A stretch of DNA of 40,244 nt from Gemmatimonadota bacterium (lineage in GTDB: Bacteria > Gemmatimonadota > Gemmatimonadetes > Gemmatimonadales > GWC2-71-9), in NCBI GenBank assembly GCA_003223415.1, contig QHUY01000080.1, positions 1 through 40,244 on the forward strand, given 5' to 3'. This document shows positions 15,516 to 22,714 of this stretch, piece by piece; positions within the stretch are counted from its first letter, which is position 1; each line of letters begins with the position of its first letter. A model generated the notes under the pieces. The model saw only the letters and a program-made list of their open reading frames with translations, had not been told where the DNA came from and did not search any database. A program made the translations under genes and the position numbers.

Positions 15516-15823
15516 TTCATCCACTCCCAGGCGACGCGTCTGGCGATGAGAGACGTCAGAACGTACCAGATCAACACCGCCGCCGCCCCCACCAGCCGGG
15601 CCGTCTTGTCGTGCGGCAGCGTCCACGCCACGTACACCGCGAGTGGCAGCGTCGTGCCCATCGCCACCCAGCGCGCGATCCGCGCCGCGCGGCGCCGCAC
15701 CCGCTGGGTGCAGTCGGCGCAGAGACCGCCGACGGGGATGCCGGCGACGAACTCCCCGCACTTGGCGCACGGGTGCTTAGGCCCGATGGGCCACGGCGCG
15801 AGCAAACTCGGCGGTTGTAGCAC
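15512..15823 (-). CDS. Small membrane protein with zinc-ribbon motif
   Basis: 103 aa from GTG 15823, which overlaps the isocitrate dehydrogenase end by 47 nt; a TTG at 15805 would reduce the overlap. Residues 19-38 hold CAKCGE and CADC, a C-x2-C plus C-x2-C zinc ribbon. Two hydrophobic segments follow (about 52-68 and 76-93) around an Arg-rich cytoplasmic linker (RVRRRAARIAR). Family not recognised. The stop overlaps the DUF4139 start as ATGA. Confidence 0.65.
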   Translation of the reverse strand: MLQPPSLLAPWPIGPKHPCAKCGEFVAGIPVGGLCADCTQRVRRRAARIARWVAMGTTLPLAVYVAWTLPHDKTARLVGAAAVLIWYVLTSLIARRVAWEWMK

Positions 15824-16790
15824 TGCCCCCCAGATCCTTGGTCCGCACGTTGTCCTTGACGATGGCGGTCTCGACCGCCCCGCGCAGCCGGTTGCCCGCC
15901 TGCCCTTCCCCGACGTGGTCGAGCATCATGGCGGCCGCGAGCATCTGGGCGGACGGATTGGCGATTCCCTGGCCCGCGATGTCCGGTGCGGAGCCGTGCA
16001 CCGCCTCGAAAATCGCCGCCGCGGTGCCGATATTCGCGCCCGGGGCGAGCCCCAGGCCGCCCACGAGCCCCGCGGCGAGATCCGACAGGATGTCCCCGAA
16101 CAGATTCGTGGTGACGATCACGTCAAACTGGTCGGGCCTGATCACGAGCTGCATCGCCGTATTGTCGACGATCTTGTCGTCGCAGGCGATCGTCCCGGCA
16201 TACGCCTCGGCCACGCGCTTCCCCGTATCCAAGAACAGGCCGGAAGTGGCCTTGAGAATGTTCGCCTTGTGGACGATGGTGACCTTCTTGCGGCCATGCG
16301 CCTTGGCGTACTCGAACGCGTAGCGGCAAACGCGCTCGCTCCCGGCCCGCGTGATGATGGACATCGCCTGCGCCATCGCCCGCCGCTCCCCCCCGATCCG
16401 GAACGTGTGATCCAGGCCGACGTACATCCCCTCCGTGTTCTCACGCACGATGACGAGATCCACGTGCTGGAAGCGACCGCCCGGAACGATGGTCTTCGTC
16501 GGCCGCACGTTGGCGTACAGATCGAATTCCTGGCGCAACGTGACGTTGACCGAGCGGTACCCGCCGCCGACCGGCGTCGTGAGGGGGCCTTTGAGGCAGA
16601 GGTGCGTCCGCCGGATGCTGTCGAGCGTGGCATTGGGGAGCGGCGTACCGGCCTTGTCGACCGCCGTCATGCCGCCGTACTGCTCGTCCCAGTCGAACCG
16701 CATCCCTAGGGCGTCCAGCACCTGGAGCGTGGCTGCGGTGATCTCGGGGCCGATCCCGTCACCCGGGATCAGCGTCGCTGCACGCGTCAC
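15777..16790 (-). CDS. Isocitrate dehydrogenase, NAD type (IDH/IMDH family)
   Basis: A 337-aa beta-decarboxylating dehydrogenase. It starts (GTG) TRAATLIPGDGIGPEI and has VNVTLRQEFDLYANVRPTK, the segment typical of NAD-dependent isocitrate dehydrogenase, the family signature NLFGDILSDLAAGLVGGLG, and EAVHGSAPDIAGQGIANPSA, whose Asp after AP favours NAD over NADP. Isopropylmalate or homoisocitrate dehydrogenase cannot be fully excluded, but the ANVRP region and short length argue for the Idh3-like group. The start overlaps the stop of the upstream lipoprotein gene as GTGA. Oxidative metabolism role agrees with nearby ETF and gcdH genes. Confidence 0.85.
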   Translation of the reverse strand: MTRAATLIPGDGIGPEITAATLQVLDALGMRFDWDEQYGGMTAVDKAGTPLPNATLDSIRRTHLCLKGPLTTPVGGGYRSVNVTLRQEFDLYANVRPTKTIVPGGRFQHVDLVIVRENTEGMYVGLDHTFRIGGERRAMAQAMSIITRAGSERVCRYAFEYAKAHGRKKVTIVHKANILKATSGLFLDTGKRVAEAYAGTIACDDKIVDNTAMQLVIRPDQFDVIVTTNLFGDILSDLAAGLVGGLGLAPGANIGTAAAIFEAVHGSAPDIAGQGIANPSAQMLAAAMMLDHVGEGQAGNRLRGAVETAIVKDNVRTKDLGGSATTAEFARAVAHRA

Positions 16791-17458
16791 GGCAGCCCCG
16801 GCGTCAGGTTCTTGACGGCGCGCGTCAGGGCGGACCAGGGATCGTCTCCTCGCCCACGGGCGATGGTCCGCCAGTCGATTCGGCCGAGACGCACGTCGAC
16901 CATCACGATGCTCAACTCGGCCGTGGCCACAGGGGGGTGGGGGAGGGGGGGGGGAGCGGTGGGGCCGGGGACCGTGCGACCGTCCCCCGGTGCGACTGTC
17001 CGCCGAAATACGAGCGCCGCCGGCACCAGGGCGTACCGACCGCCCGCGATCGCGGCGAGGGTGCGCAGCTGGCTGCGCAGCGGGTCGGGGACGATCGCGA
17101 CGTTCTCGGCGCGCAGCAGCGCGGTGCTCATCTGGTCCGGGTCGGTGGCAACGCTGGGCGCCCGGCGCGCCGCGCGGCGGAGCTCCTCGGGCAGCACCCA
17201 CGTCACCTCGGGCGCGCGGGCTTTGATCAACGTGCTGATGACGCTGTCGGCCTTCGCGAGCGTGGCGTGCCGGTCGCCGAGCTGCGCTTCCCAGTGGAGC
17301 GAATCCTCGGCGGCGACCAGTGTGAGGGGGAAGAGGCTCACCGGCTGGCCCGCGAGCGCGGCGGTGGGTAGCGGCGCGGTGGGCCGTGGCACGGGGGACT
17401 GGTTCGAGCCGTGGCCGCAGGCCAGCGTCATCGCGACCACCCACCACGCACCACGCAC
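16787..17458 (-). CDS. Putative lipoprotein of unknown function
   Basis: 223 aa from GTG 17458: hydrophobic leader with VVAMTLAC and a lipobox-like Cys at about residue 14, then a Pro-rich linker. The folded part (VSLFPLTLVAAEDS, VTWVLPEELRRAARRAP, RYALVPAALVFRR, AELSIVMVDVRLGRIDWR) alternates strands and helices like CsgG or FlgO type lipoproteins; that comparison is a suspicion, not an identification. A Pro-rich insert (TAPPPLPHPPVA) is encoded by the G-run stretch 16932-16954. The leader itself is partly made of a period-7 array. The stop overlaps the isocitrate dehydrogenase start. Confidence 0.65.
   Translation of the reverse strand: MRGAWWVVAMTLACGHGSNQSPVPRPTAPLPTAALAGQPVSLFPLTLVAAEDSLHWEAQLGDRHATLAKADSVISTLIKARAPEVTWVLPEELRRAARRAPSVATDPDQMSTALLRAENVAIVPDPLRSQLRTLAAIAGGRYALVPAALVFRRTVAPGDGRTVPGPTAPPPLPHPPVATAELSIVMVDVRLGRIDWRTIARGRGDDPWSALTRAVKNLTPGLP
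16932..16954 (+). repeat. Purine tract with G6, G5 and G10 runs inside the lipoprotein gene
   Basis: G6 T G7-like run then A and G10 on the plus strand; the coding strand is C-rich and encodes a Pro-rich insert between two strand-like segments. Confidence 0.9.
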
Positions 17459-17459
17459 T
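17436..17459. repeat. Period-7 array (GTGCGTG on the minus strand)
   Basis: Minus strand reads GTGCGTG, GTGCGTG, GTGGGTG, GT. It overlaps the chosen GTG start of the lipoprotein gene, which therefore may start inside the array. Confidence 0.8.
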
Positions 17460-17493
17460 AAGTATCTGTCTTTCAAAGGATTAGTCACGCTTT

Positions 17494-18294
17494 TCAAGAA
17501 GCGAGCGTGAGGCCGCCGTCCACCACGATCACTTGCCCGGTGATGTGCCGCGCCGCGTCGCTGCACAGAAACACGATCACGCGCGCCACGTCCTCCGGCT
17601 CCGCCACACGCCCCAGCACCGACTCACGCTCGGCGCGCTCCAGCACCTCGCGCGGCAGCTTGGTGAGCAGCTCGGTCTTCACGAAGCCGGGGGCGATCGC
17701 GTTGACGTTGATGTTCGAGGAGCCCAAGTCCACCGCAGCCGACCGCGTGAGCCCGATGATGGCCGCCTTGCTCGCCGCGTAGTTGGCGATCCCGAAGCCG
17801 GGTCGGAACGCCTGGTGACTCGCCACGTTCACGATCTTCCCGTAGCGTTGCGCGCGCATCGGGGCCGAGACCGCCTGGATGCAGTTGAACGAGCCGGTGA
17901 CGTTGGTGTCCATCACCTCGCGCCACGCCTCCTCCGTGAGCCGCCACAGCGCGCCGTCGTGGGTGACGCCGGCGTTGTTGACGAGGCAGTGCACCCCGCC
18001 GAGCCGCTCCTTCACCTGGGTGACGAAGCGCTCGACCTCGTCGTGGCTGCGCACGTCGCAGCGCGCCGAGTAGACGGGGACGCCCAGCGCCTTGATGGCG
18101 GTCTCGGTGAGCAGCGCCTGGGCGGTGACGTCGCGCCCGGGCAGGTCGAGGTAGTTGAAGGCGATCGCGGCGCCGCGCTGCGCGAACTCGAGGCAGGCCG
18201 CCCGGCCCAGCCCGGTGGCGCCGCCGGTCACGATGACGACGCGGCCGGACAGGCTCTCGCCGACGCGCTGCGGATCGGGCCGTTCCTGTGTCAC
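17494..18294 (-). CDS. Short-chain dehydrogenase/reductase, FabG-like
   Basis: A cytoplasmic NAD(P)-dependent reductase of 266 aa. Rossmann motif VTGGATGLGRA at residues 22-32, NNAGVTHDG, catalytic Ser in VNVASHQAF and YAASK (Tyr-x3-Lys), and the C-terminal GQVIVVDGGLTL, all as in 3-oxoacyl-ACP reductases. GTG 18294 is preferred, with AGGGGCGG upstream; a TTG at 18360 in frame adds 22 unlikely residues. Exact substrate unknown; with gcdH and ETF nearby a 3-hydroxyacyl role is possible. It is the first gene of the minus-strand run and is divergent from cstA. Confidence 0.87.
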   Translation of the reverse strand: MTQERPDPQRVGESLSGRVVIVTGGATGLGRAACLEFAQRGAAIAFNYLDLPGRDVTAQALLTETAIKALGVPVYSARCDVRSHDEVERFVTQVKERLGGVHCLVNNAGVTHDGALWRLTEEAWREVMDTNVTGSFNCIQAVSAPMRAQRYGKIVNVASHQAFRPGFGIANYAASKAAIIGLTRSAAVDLGSSNINVNAIAPGFVKTELLTKLPREVLERAERESVLGRVAEPEDVARVIVFLCSDAARHITGQVIVVDGGLTLAS

Positions 18295-18373
18295 GGCCGC
18301 CCCTGCCGTCGGGGGGGCCGGCGCCTCCCGCGCGGCCAGCGACCACGTGTATGGTGCCAAGGAATTCGAACCT

Positions 18374-18412
18374 ATGTTCGGATTTGAACATCGGCAAGTC
18401 GCGGCGTAACTT
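18374..18412 (+). promoter_or_regulatory. Hairpin and candidate leaderless promoter upstream of cstA
   Basis: ATGTTC, loop GGATTT, GAACAT (18374-18391) is a perfect 6-bp inverted repeat that could be an operator. TTGAAC (18384-18389) and TAACTT (18407-18412) are spaced 17 bp and would start transcription at about the cstA ATG (18420). The -10 is weak. The same spacing of TANNNT to ATG is seen at 3951 and 25580. Confidence 0.35.
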
Positions 18413-18419
18413 AGCCCGC

Positions 18420-20456
18420 ATGCGACGGCTCGCCTCCATCCTGCTCTGGGGCGGGCTCTCCGCCCTCGGTGCGGCCGCCTTCGGGGTGCTGGCGACGAGG
18501 CGCGGCGAGACGATCGGCGCCGCCTGGCTCCTCATCGCGGCGGTGTGCACCTACGTCGTCGCCTACCGCTTCTACGCGAAATTCCTCGCCGCGCGCGTCT
18601 TCGGCCTCGACGACCGCCGCGCCACCCCGGCCGAACGGTTCAATAACGGGCGCGACTACGTCCCCACCAACCGGTGGGTGCTGTACGGACACCACTTCGC
18701 CGCGATCGCCGGCGCCGGCCCGCTCGTCGGACCGGTGCTGGCGGCGCAGTTCGGGTTTCTGCCGGGGACTCTGTGGCTGGTGATCGGCGTCGTGCTCGCG
18801 GGAGCGGTACAGGACTTCACGATCCTGTTCTGCTCGCTGCGCCGCAACGGCAAGTCACTCGGCCAGATGGCGAAGGAAGAGATCAATCCGGCGGCGGGCG
18901 TGACGGCGATGCTGGCGGTGCTCTTCATCATGATCATCCTGCTCGCCGTCCTCGCCTTGATCGTGGTGAACGCGCTCAAGGCCTCGCCGTGGGGGTTGTT
19001 CACCATCGCCTGCACGATTCCCATCGCGTTGCTGATGGGCTGGTGGATGAAGGCCTGGCGGCCGGGCCGCGTAGGGGAGGCGTCGGCCGTCGGGGCGCTG
19101 CTGCTGCTCGCGGCGCTCATCGGCGGGGGCTACGTGGCCGGAAACGCCGGCCTGGCGCGGGCCTTCAGTCACTCGGGTCCGGCGCTCACCGGCATGATCG
19201 TGGCGTACGGCTTCGTCGCGTCCGTCCTCCCGGTGTGGATGCTGTTGTGCCCGCGCGACTACCTTTCGACCTTTCTCAAGATCTCGACCATCCTGGCGCT
19301 CGCCGTCGCGATCCTTGTGGTCCTGCCGCCGCTCCGGATGCCGGCGCTCACCCCGTTCGCGACGCTGGGCGAGGGACCGGTGTTCGCCGGCAAGCTGTTC
19401 CCCTTCGCGTTCATCACGATCGCCTGCGGCGCCATCTCGGGGTTCCATGCGCTCGTCGCGTCGGGCACGACCCCGAAGATGATCGCCCGCGAGGCGGACG
19501 CCCGCTTCATCGGGTACGGCGGCATGTTGATGGAATCGTTCGTGGGCGTGATGGCGATGGTCGCCGCGTGCACGCTCGATCCCGGCGTCTACTTCGCGAT
19601 GAACACCACCCCCGTCGCGCTCGCCCAGGCGTCGGCGGTGCTCCACCAAGCGGGCTTCGTCGTCACGCCGGACATCATGCAGCAGCTCGCCGGCCAGATG
19701 GGGGAGCAGACCCTCGTCGCGCGCGCCGGGGGCGCACCCTCGCTCGCGGTCGGCATGGCCCAGATCTTCGCGAGCGTGACCGCCGCGCTCGGCGGCAAGA
19801 CGCTCACCGCGCTCTGGTACCACTTCGCCATCATGTTCGAAGCCCTGTTCATTCTCACCACGATCGACACCGGGACGCGGGTGGGGCGCTTCATGCTGCA
19901 GGAGATCGTCGGCCACGTGTGGCCGAAGTTCGGCGAGACGTCGTGGTATCCCAGCGTAGTGGCGGCGAGCGCGGTCATCGTGGCCGGCTGGGGCTACTTC
20001 CTCTACCAGGGGGTGGTGGACCCGCTCGGCGGGATCAACTCGCTGTGGCCGCTGTTCGGGATCGCGAATCAGCTGCTCGCGGCGGTGGCGTTGTGCGTCG
20101 GCACCACGATTCTCCTCAAGATGGGGAAGGCGCGCTACGCCTGGGTCACGCTCGCGCCGCTCGCCTGGCTAGTCGCGATCACCATGACCGCGGGCTGGCA
20201 GAAGGTGTTCTCGGCGGACCCCCGGCTCGGCTTCCTCGCCCACGCCGCCTCGCTCGCCGGCTCGGCCGCCCTCAACGCCGGCAGGCTGATCTTCAACGAC
20301 CGGTTGAACACGCTCGTGGCGTTGCTGTTCATGACGGTGGTGGCCCTGCTGATCGTCGTCTCGATCCGGGAGTGGTGGCTAGTGCTCTCCAAGCGCAAGC
20401 CGGCCGTGACGAAAGAGGCGCCCTTCATTGAGCGAGCGTATGCGACGGGAGACTAA
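18420..20456 (+). CDS. cstA: CstA, carbon starvation peptide/pyruvate transporter
   Basis: Inner-membrane transporter of 678 aa with about 16-18 hydrophobic helices. The family core is clear: FNNGRDYVPTNRWVLYGHHF, AIAGAGPLVGPVLAAQFG, LWLVIGVVLAGAVQDF, ISGFHALVASGTTPKM and LFGIANQLLAAVALCVG. CstA members take up peptides or pyruvate during carbon limitation; which one applies here is not visible. The ATG is one base before a 28-nt gap from the hairpin site, without Shine-Dalgarno. It overlaps the next gene ybdD, its usual partner. E. coli CstA has 701 residues, so length is normal. Confidence 0.95.
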   Translation: MRRLASILLWGGLSALGAAAFGVLATRRGETIGAAWLLIAAVCTYVVAYRFYAKFLAARVFGLDDRRATPAERFNNGRDYVPTNRWVLYGHHFAAIAGAGPLVGPVLAAQFGFLPGTLWLVIGVVLAGAVQDFTILFCSLRRNGKSLGQMAKEEINPAAGVTAMLAVLFIMIILLAVLALIVVNALKASPWGLFTIACTIPIALLMGWWMKAWRPGRVGEASAVGALLLLAALIGGGYVAGNAGLARAFSHSGPALTGMIVAYGFVASVLPVWMLLCPRDYLSTFLKISTILALAVAILVVLPPLRMPALTPFATLGEGPVFAGKLFPFAFITIACGAISGFHALVASGTTPKMIAREADARFIGYGGMLMESFVGVMAMVAACTLDPGVYFAMNTTPVALAQASAVLHQAGFVVTPDIMQQLAGQMGEQTLVARAGGAPSLAVGMAQIFASVTAALGGKTLTALWYHFAIMFEALFILTTIDTGTRVGRFMLQEIVGHVWPKFGETSWYPSVVAASAVIVAGWGYFLYQGVVDPLGGINSLWPLFGIANQLLAAVALCVGTTILLKMGKARYAWVTLAPLAWLVAITMTAGWQKVFSADPRLGFLAHAASLAGSAALNAGRLIFNDRLNTLVALLFMTVVALLIVVSIREWWLVLSKRKPAVTKEAPFIERAYATGD

Positions 20457-20664
20457 CCGGGAAACGGGAAGCGAGAAACGGGACACGGTCGTCCCGGGCT
20501 TCGCTGCCCGGCTGCTCCGAGTCGTCCGTCGTATCGTCGGAGCGCCCGATTACGGGGCCTACCTGGAGCACTGCCGGCAGGTAGGGCATCCCCCGCGGCT
20601 GACGGAGCGGGAGTACGTCGCGCAGTTCTTCGAGTCGAAGGGGAACGGCGTACGGTGCTGTTAG
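20440..20664 (+). CDS. YbdD/YjiX family small protein, CstA partner
   Basis: 74 aa from ATG 20440; a TTG at 20428 in frame, with GAAAGAGG upstream, is an alternative. The core RRIVGAPDYGAYLEHCRQ and the ending GNGVRCC match the YbdD family (YDxYxxH, GxRCC), which is regularly encoded just after cstA and thought to be an accessory of the transporter. Overlap with cstA is 17 nt. Residues 6-16 are encoded by a period-7 array (20459-20486), leaving the conserved part untouched. Confidence 0.88.
   Translation: MRRETNRETGSEKRDTVVPGFAARLLRVVRRIVGAPDYGAYLEHCRQVGHPPRLTEREYVAQFFESKGNGVRCC
20459..20486. repeat. Period-7 array (GGGAAAC type) in ybdD
   Basis: GGGAAAC, GGGAAGC, GAGAAAC, GGGACAC. It encodes the variable N-terminus of the YbdD protein. 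Confidence 0.75.
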
Positions 20665-20731
20665 CCGGGGCCCGGCGGTGAATTGGCACGGGCTGCGGGC
20701 GATTGATTCCTGGTGGGGCCGAGCGTAGCGT

Positions 20732-20737
20732 TACAAT
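20732..20737 (+). promoter_or_regulatory. Candidate -10 box before the coiled-coil gene
   Basis: TACAAT, one mismatch from the consensus, lies 26 bases before the ATG at 20764. No good -35 at 16-18 bp. This is the most AT-rich spot in the 99-bp gap after ybdD. No terminator seen in the gap. Confidence 0.35.
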
Positions 20738-20763
20738 TGTCACCGGACCAACCTGAGCGATCC

Positions 20764-21075
20764 ATGCTGGTGACAGCCAAGCTTTCCCGAATGTTCTACG
20801 AGAAACTCGGGGACGAGATCACCAACGAGCTGGTGGAGTGGTTCAATCAGGTGGACGCGGCCTATCGTACGGAATTCCGCGAGCTGTTCGAAGTCCACTT
20901 CGCCCGCTTTGATGCGAAGCTGGAGCAGCGCATTGCCGAGGTGAAGGCGGAATCCGAGGTGAAGTTCGCGGGGTTGGAGGCACGTCTCGCCGCGCTCGAG
21001 GCGCGGTTGATCAAGTGGATGTTCCTCTTCTGGGTGGGGACCCTCGGCACGCTGATCGCGCTGCAAAAACTCTAG
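20764..21075 (+). CDS. Small coiled-coil protein with C-terminal membrane anchor
   Basis: 103 aa from ATG 20764 (an upstream ATG-like start at 20713 would add 17 residues of intergenic sequence). Residues 1-35 look like a small helical domain (FYEKLGDEITNELVEWF), 36-80 form a charged heptad coiled coil (FDAKLEQRIAEVKAE, LEARLAALEARL), and WMFLFWVGTLGTLIAL at 86-101 is a single membrane helix. It resembles DUF1640/MCU-like coiled-coil proteins. Function unknown. It converges with the RidA gene, four bases apart, no terminator visible. Confidence 0.75.
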   Translation: MLVTAKLSRMFYEKLGDEITNELVEWFNQVDAAYRTEFRELFEVHFARFDAKLEQRIAEVKAESEVKFAGLEARLAALEARLIKWMFLFWVGTLGTLIALQKL

Positions 21076-21079
21076 CCGC

Positions 21080-21523
21080 TCAGCTCCCCACCGTCGCGAT
21101 ACACTCGATCTCCACCCGCGCGCCGAGCGCCAGCCCACTGCCCGCGACCGTCGACCGCGCCGGCGGGTCCTTCGGGAAGTAGGTCGCGTACACTGCGTTC
21201 ATCGCCGCATAGTCCTTGATGTCCAGCAGGAACACGGTGCACTTCACCACGCGCTCGAGGGAGCTCCCCGCGGCGGCCAGCACGGTCTTGATGTTCTCGA
21301 AGGCCTGCTTCGTTTGGCCGGCAATGCCCGTGTCCGCCAGCTGCCGGGTGCCGGGCGTGTTGCCGATCTGGCCGGACAGAAAGAGCATTTTCCCGACGCG
21401 CACCGCGCTGGAGAACGGCAGGCCCACCGACGCGCCCGGCGGGTTGATGACCTGATGATCCTGCGCCGCCACGGTGGCGGCGCCTCCCCACAGCAGCGCC
21501 GCGACAACGATCGTGATCCGCAT
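21080..21523 (-). CDS. RidA/YjgF family protein with signal peptide
   Basis: 147 aa. A signal peptide (MRITIVVAALLWGGAATVAAQ) precedes a full RidA domain: FSSAVRVGKMLFLSGQIG, QTKQAFENIKTVLAAAGSS, VKCTVFLLDIKDYAAMN, and PPARSTVAGSGLALGARVEIECIA with the imine-deaminase Arg. RidA proteins hydrolyse reactive enamines and imines; an exported form is less usual and may act in the periplasm. AAGGAG lies seven bases before the ATG. It follows the MFS gene by three bases. Confidence 0.9.
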   Translation of the reverse strand: MRITIVVAALLWGGAATVAAQDHQVINPPGASVGLPFSSAVRVGKMLFLSGQIGNTPGTRQLADTGIAGQTKQAFENIKTVLAAAGSSLERVVKCTVFLLDIKDYAAMNAVYATYFPKDPPARSTVAGSGLALGARVEIECIATVGS

Positions 21524-21526
21524 AAC

Positions 21527-22714
21527 TCACTCCTTGTTCGACGTGACAGCTGCTTCGATTCGTTGAGATACCATCGGCCAGGCGAGCACAAGTGCGGCGC
21601 CGCCCGCCGCGCTGACGCCGAACGCCAGCGCGGCGCCAAGGCCCTGGAACAGCCAGCCGAGCACCACCCCGCCAGCCAGGGCCGCGAGGCCGGTCAAACC
21701 GTGGTAGCCGCCGAAGCCGCTCCCTTGGTGGCCACCGGACGCCCGAGCGACCAGGGCGCGCTCGGGGCTCTCAGTAAGGCCGGCGACGAGACCCAGCGCC
21801 AGGAAGAGCGCCCATGCCTGTCCCGGCCCCCGTGCCAGCGCGAACCCGGCCGCGATCAGCGCGTACGCCACCCACCCCAGCCACATGGTGCGCGCGGGAC
21901 CGATCCGGTCCGACAGCGCGCCGCCGGCGAAGCTCGAGGACGACCGCACGACGTGCAGCGCCGCCCACAGCAGCAGCACCGACGCCACCGAGACGCCGAG
22001 CTGCTGGGAGCGCAGGATGACCAGGGTCTCGGGCATGCGAAGCAGATAGAAGGCAACGATGGCGTACAGGGCGGTTGGGCGGACCGGCGGACCGGCGGTC
22101 GGTTCCGCCGCAGGGTGGGCATCGGGGGCGCCACTGTCCGCCCGACCGCCCCACCGCCCGACCGCCATCATCGCCAGCACCAGCACCAGGATCCCCGGCA
22201 CCACGCTGGCCGTGATGACGCCACGCACGTCCGTGCCGCGCGACGTAAGCAGCCAAAAGGCCACGAGCGGCCCCAGCACCGCCCCCGCGTGGTCCATGCC
22301 GCGCTGCAGGCCGAACGCCCGCCCCCGCAGCTCGAGCGGAGTGACGTCGGCGATCAGCGCGTCGCGCGGCGGGGTGCGTATCCCCTTGCCGACTCGGTCA
22401 ACGACGCGCAACCCGATCACCTGCCACGCCGCGGCGGTGACGGCGATGACGGGCCGCACGACGACCGCGATCACGTAGCCCAGGACGATGAGCGGCCCGC
22501 GCCGCGTGGAGCGATCGGACAGCCGGCCCGACCCGAATTTCACGAACGCAGCGGCGAACTCCGCGGCGCCGTCGAGCGTGCCGAGGGCCACGGCTCCCGC
22601 CCCAAGCACCCCGGTGACGAACGCCGGCAGCAGCGGGTACACCATCTCGCTCGCGAAATCGTTGAGGAGCGAGACGAACCCGAACAGGGTGACTTGGCGC
22701 GGCAGCCTACTCAC
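21527..22714 (-). CDS. MFS transporter
   Basis: 395 aa, about 12 membrane helices. The inter-helix 2-3 motif (GRLSDRSTRRGPL) and RVGKGIRTPPRDALIAD in the next loop place it in the group of MFS proteins like YfkF or Bmr-related permeases (the RxGKGIRxxPRD signature). Substrate unknown. The central cytoplasmic loop (about residues 187-215) is encoded by an inverted pair of period-8 arrays (22070-22168), giving a low-complexity GRWGGRADSG to PPVRPT linker. It overlaps the DUF885 stop by eight bases. Confidence 0.88.
   Translation of the reverse strand: MSRLPRQVTLFGFVSLLNDFASEMVYPLLPAFVTGVLGAGAVALGTLDGAAEFAAAFVKFGSGRLSDRSTRRGPLIVLGYVIAVVVRPVIAVTAAAWQVIGLRVVDRVGKGIRTPPRDALIADVTPLELRGRAFGLQRGMDHAGAVLGPLVAFWLLTSRGTDVRGVITASVVPGILVLVLAMMAVGRWGGRADSGAPDAHPAAEPTAGPPVRPTALYAIVAFYLLRMPETLVILRSQQLGVSVASVLLLWAALHVVRSSSSFAGGALSDRIGPARTMWLGWVAYALIAAGFALARGPGQAWALFLALGLVAGLTESPERALVARASGGHQGSGFGGYHGLTGLAALAGGVVLGWLFQGLGAALAFGVSAAGGAALVLAWPMVSQRIEAAVTSNKE
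22070..22168. repeat. Inverted pair of period-8 arrays inside the MFS gene
   Basis: Left arm 22070-22102 is built from GGCGGACC-like units; right arm 22136-22168 from CGCCCGAC-like units and is the imperfect reverse complement. The spacer is about 33 nt. The element is in frame and lies in the central loop of the transporter, where an insert is tolerated. Confidence 0.75.

Noticed and set aside
17494-18360. Longer SDR starting at TTG 18360
   Set aside because: Adds 22 residues of Ala/Pro-rich sequence not typical of the family; GTG 18294 with a purine-rich leader is better.
18352-18391. tRNA-like 3' end on the minus strand (GGTTCGAATTCC then TTGGCACCA)
   Set aside because: The T-arm does not pair, the acceptor is too short, and the neighbouring hairpin has a 6-nt loop, so no cloverleaf forms. 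At most an old remnant or chance.
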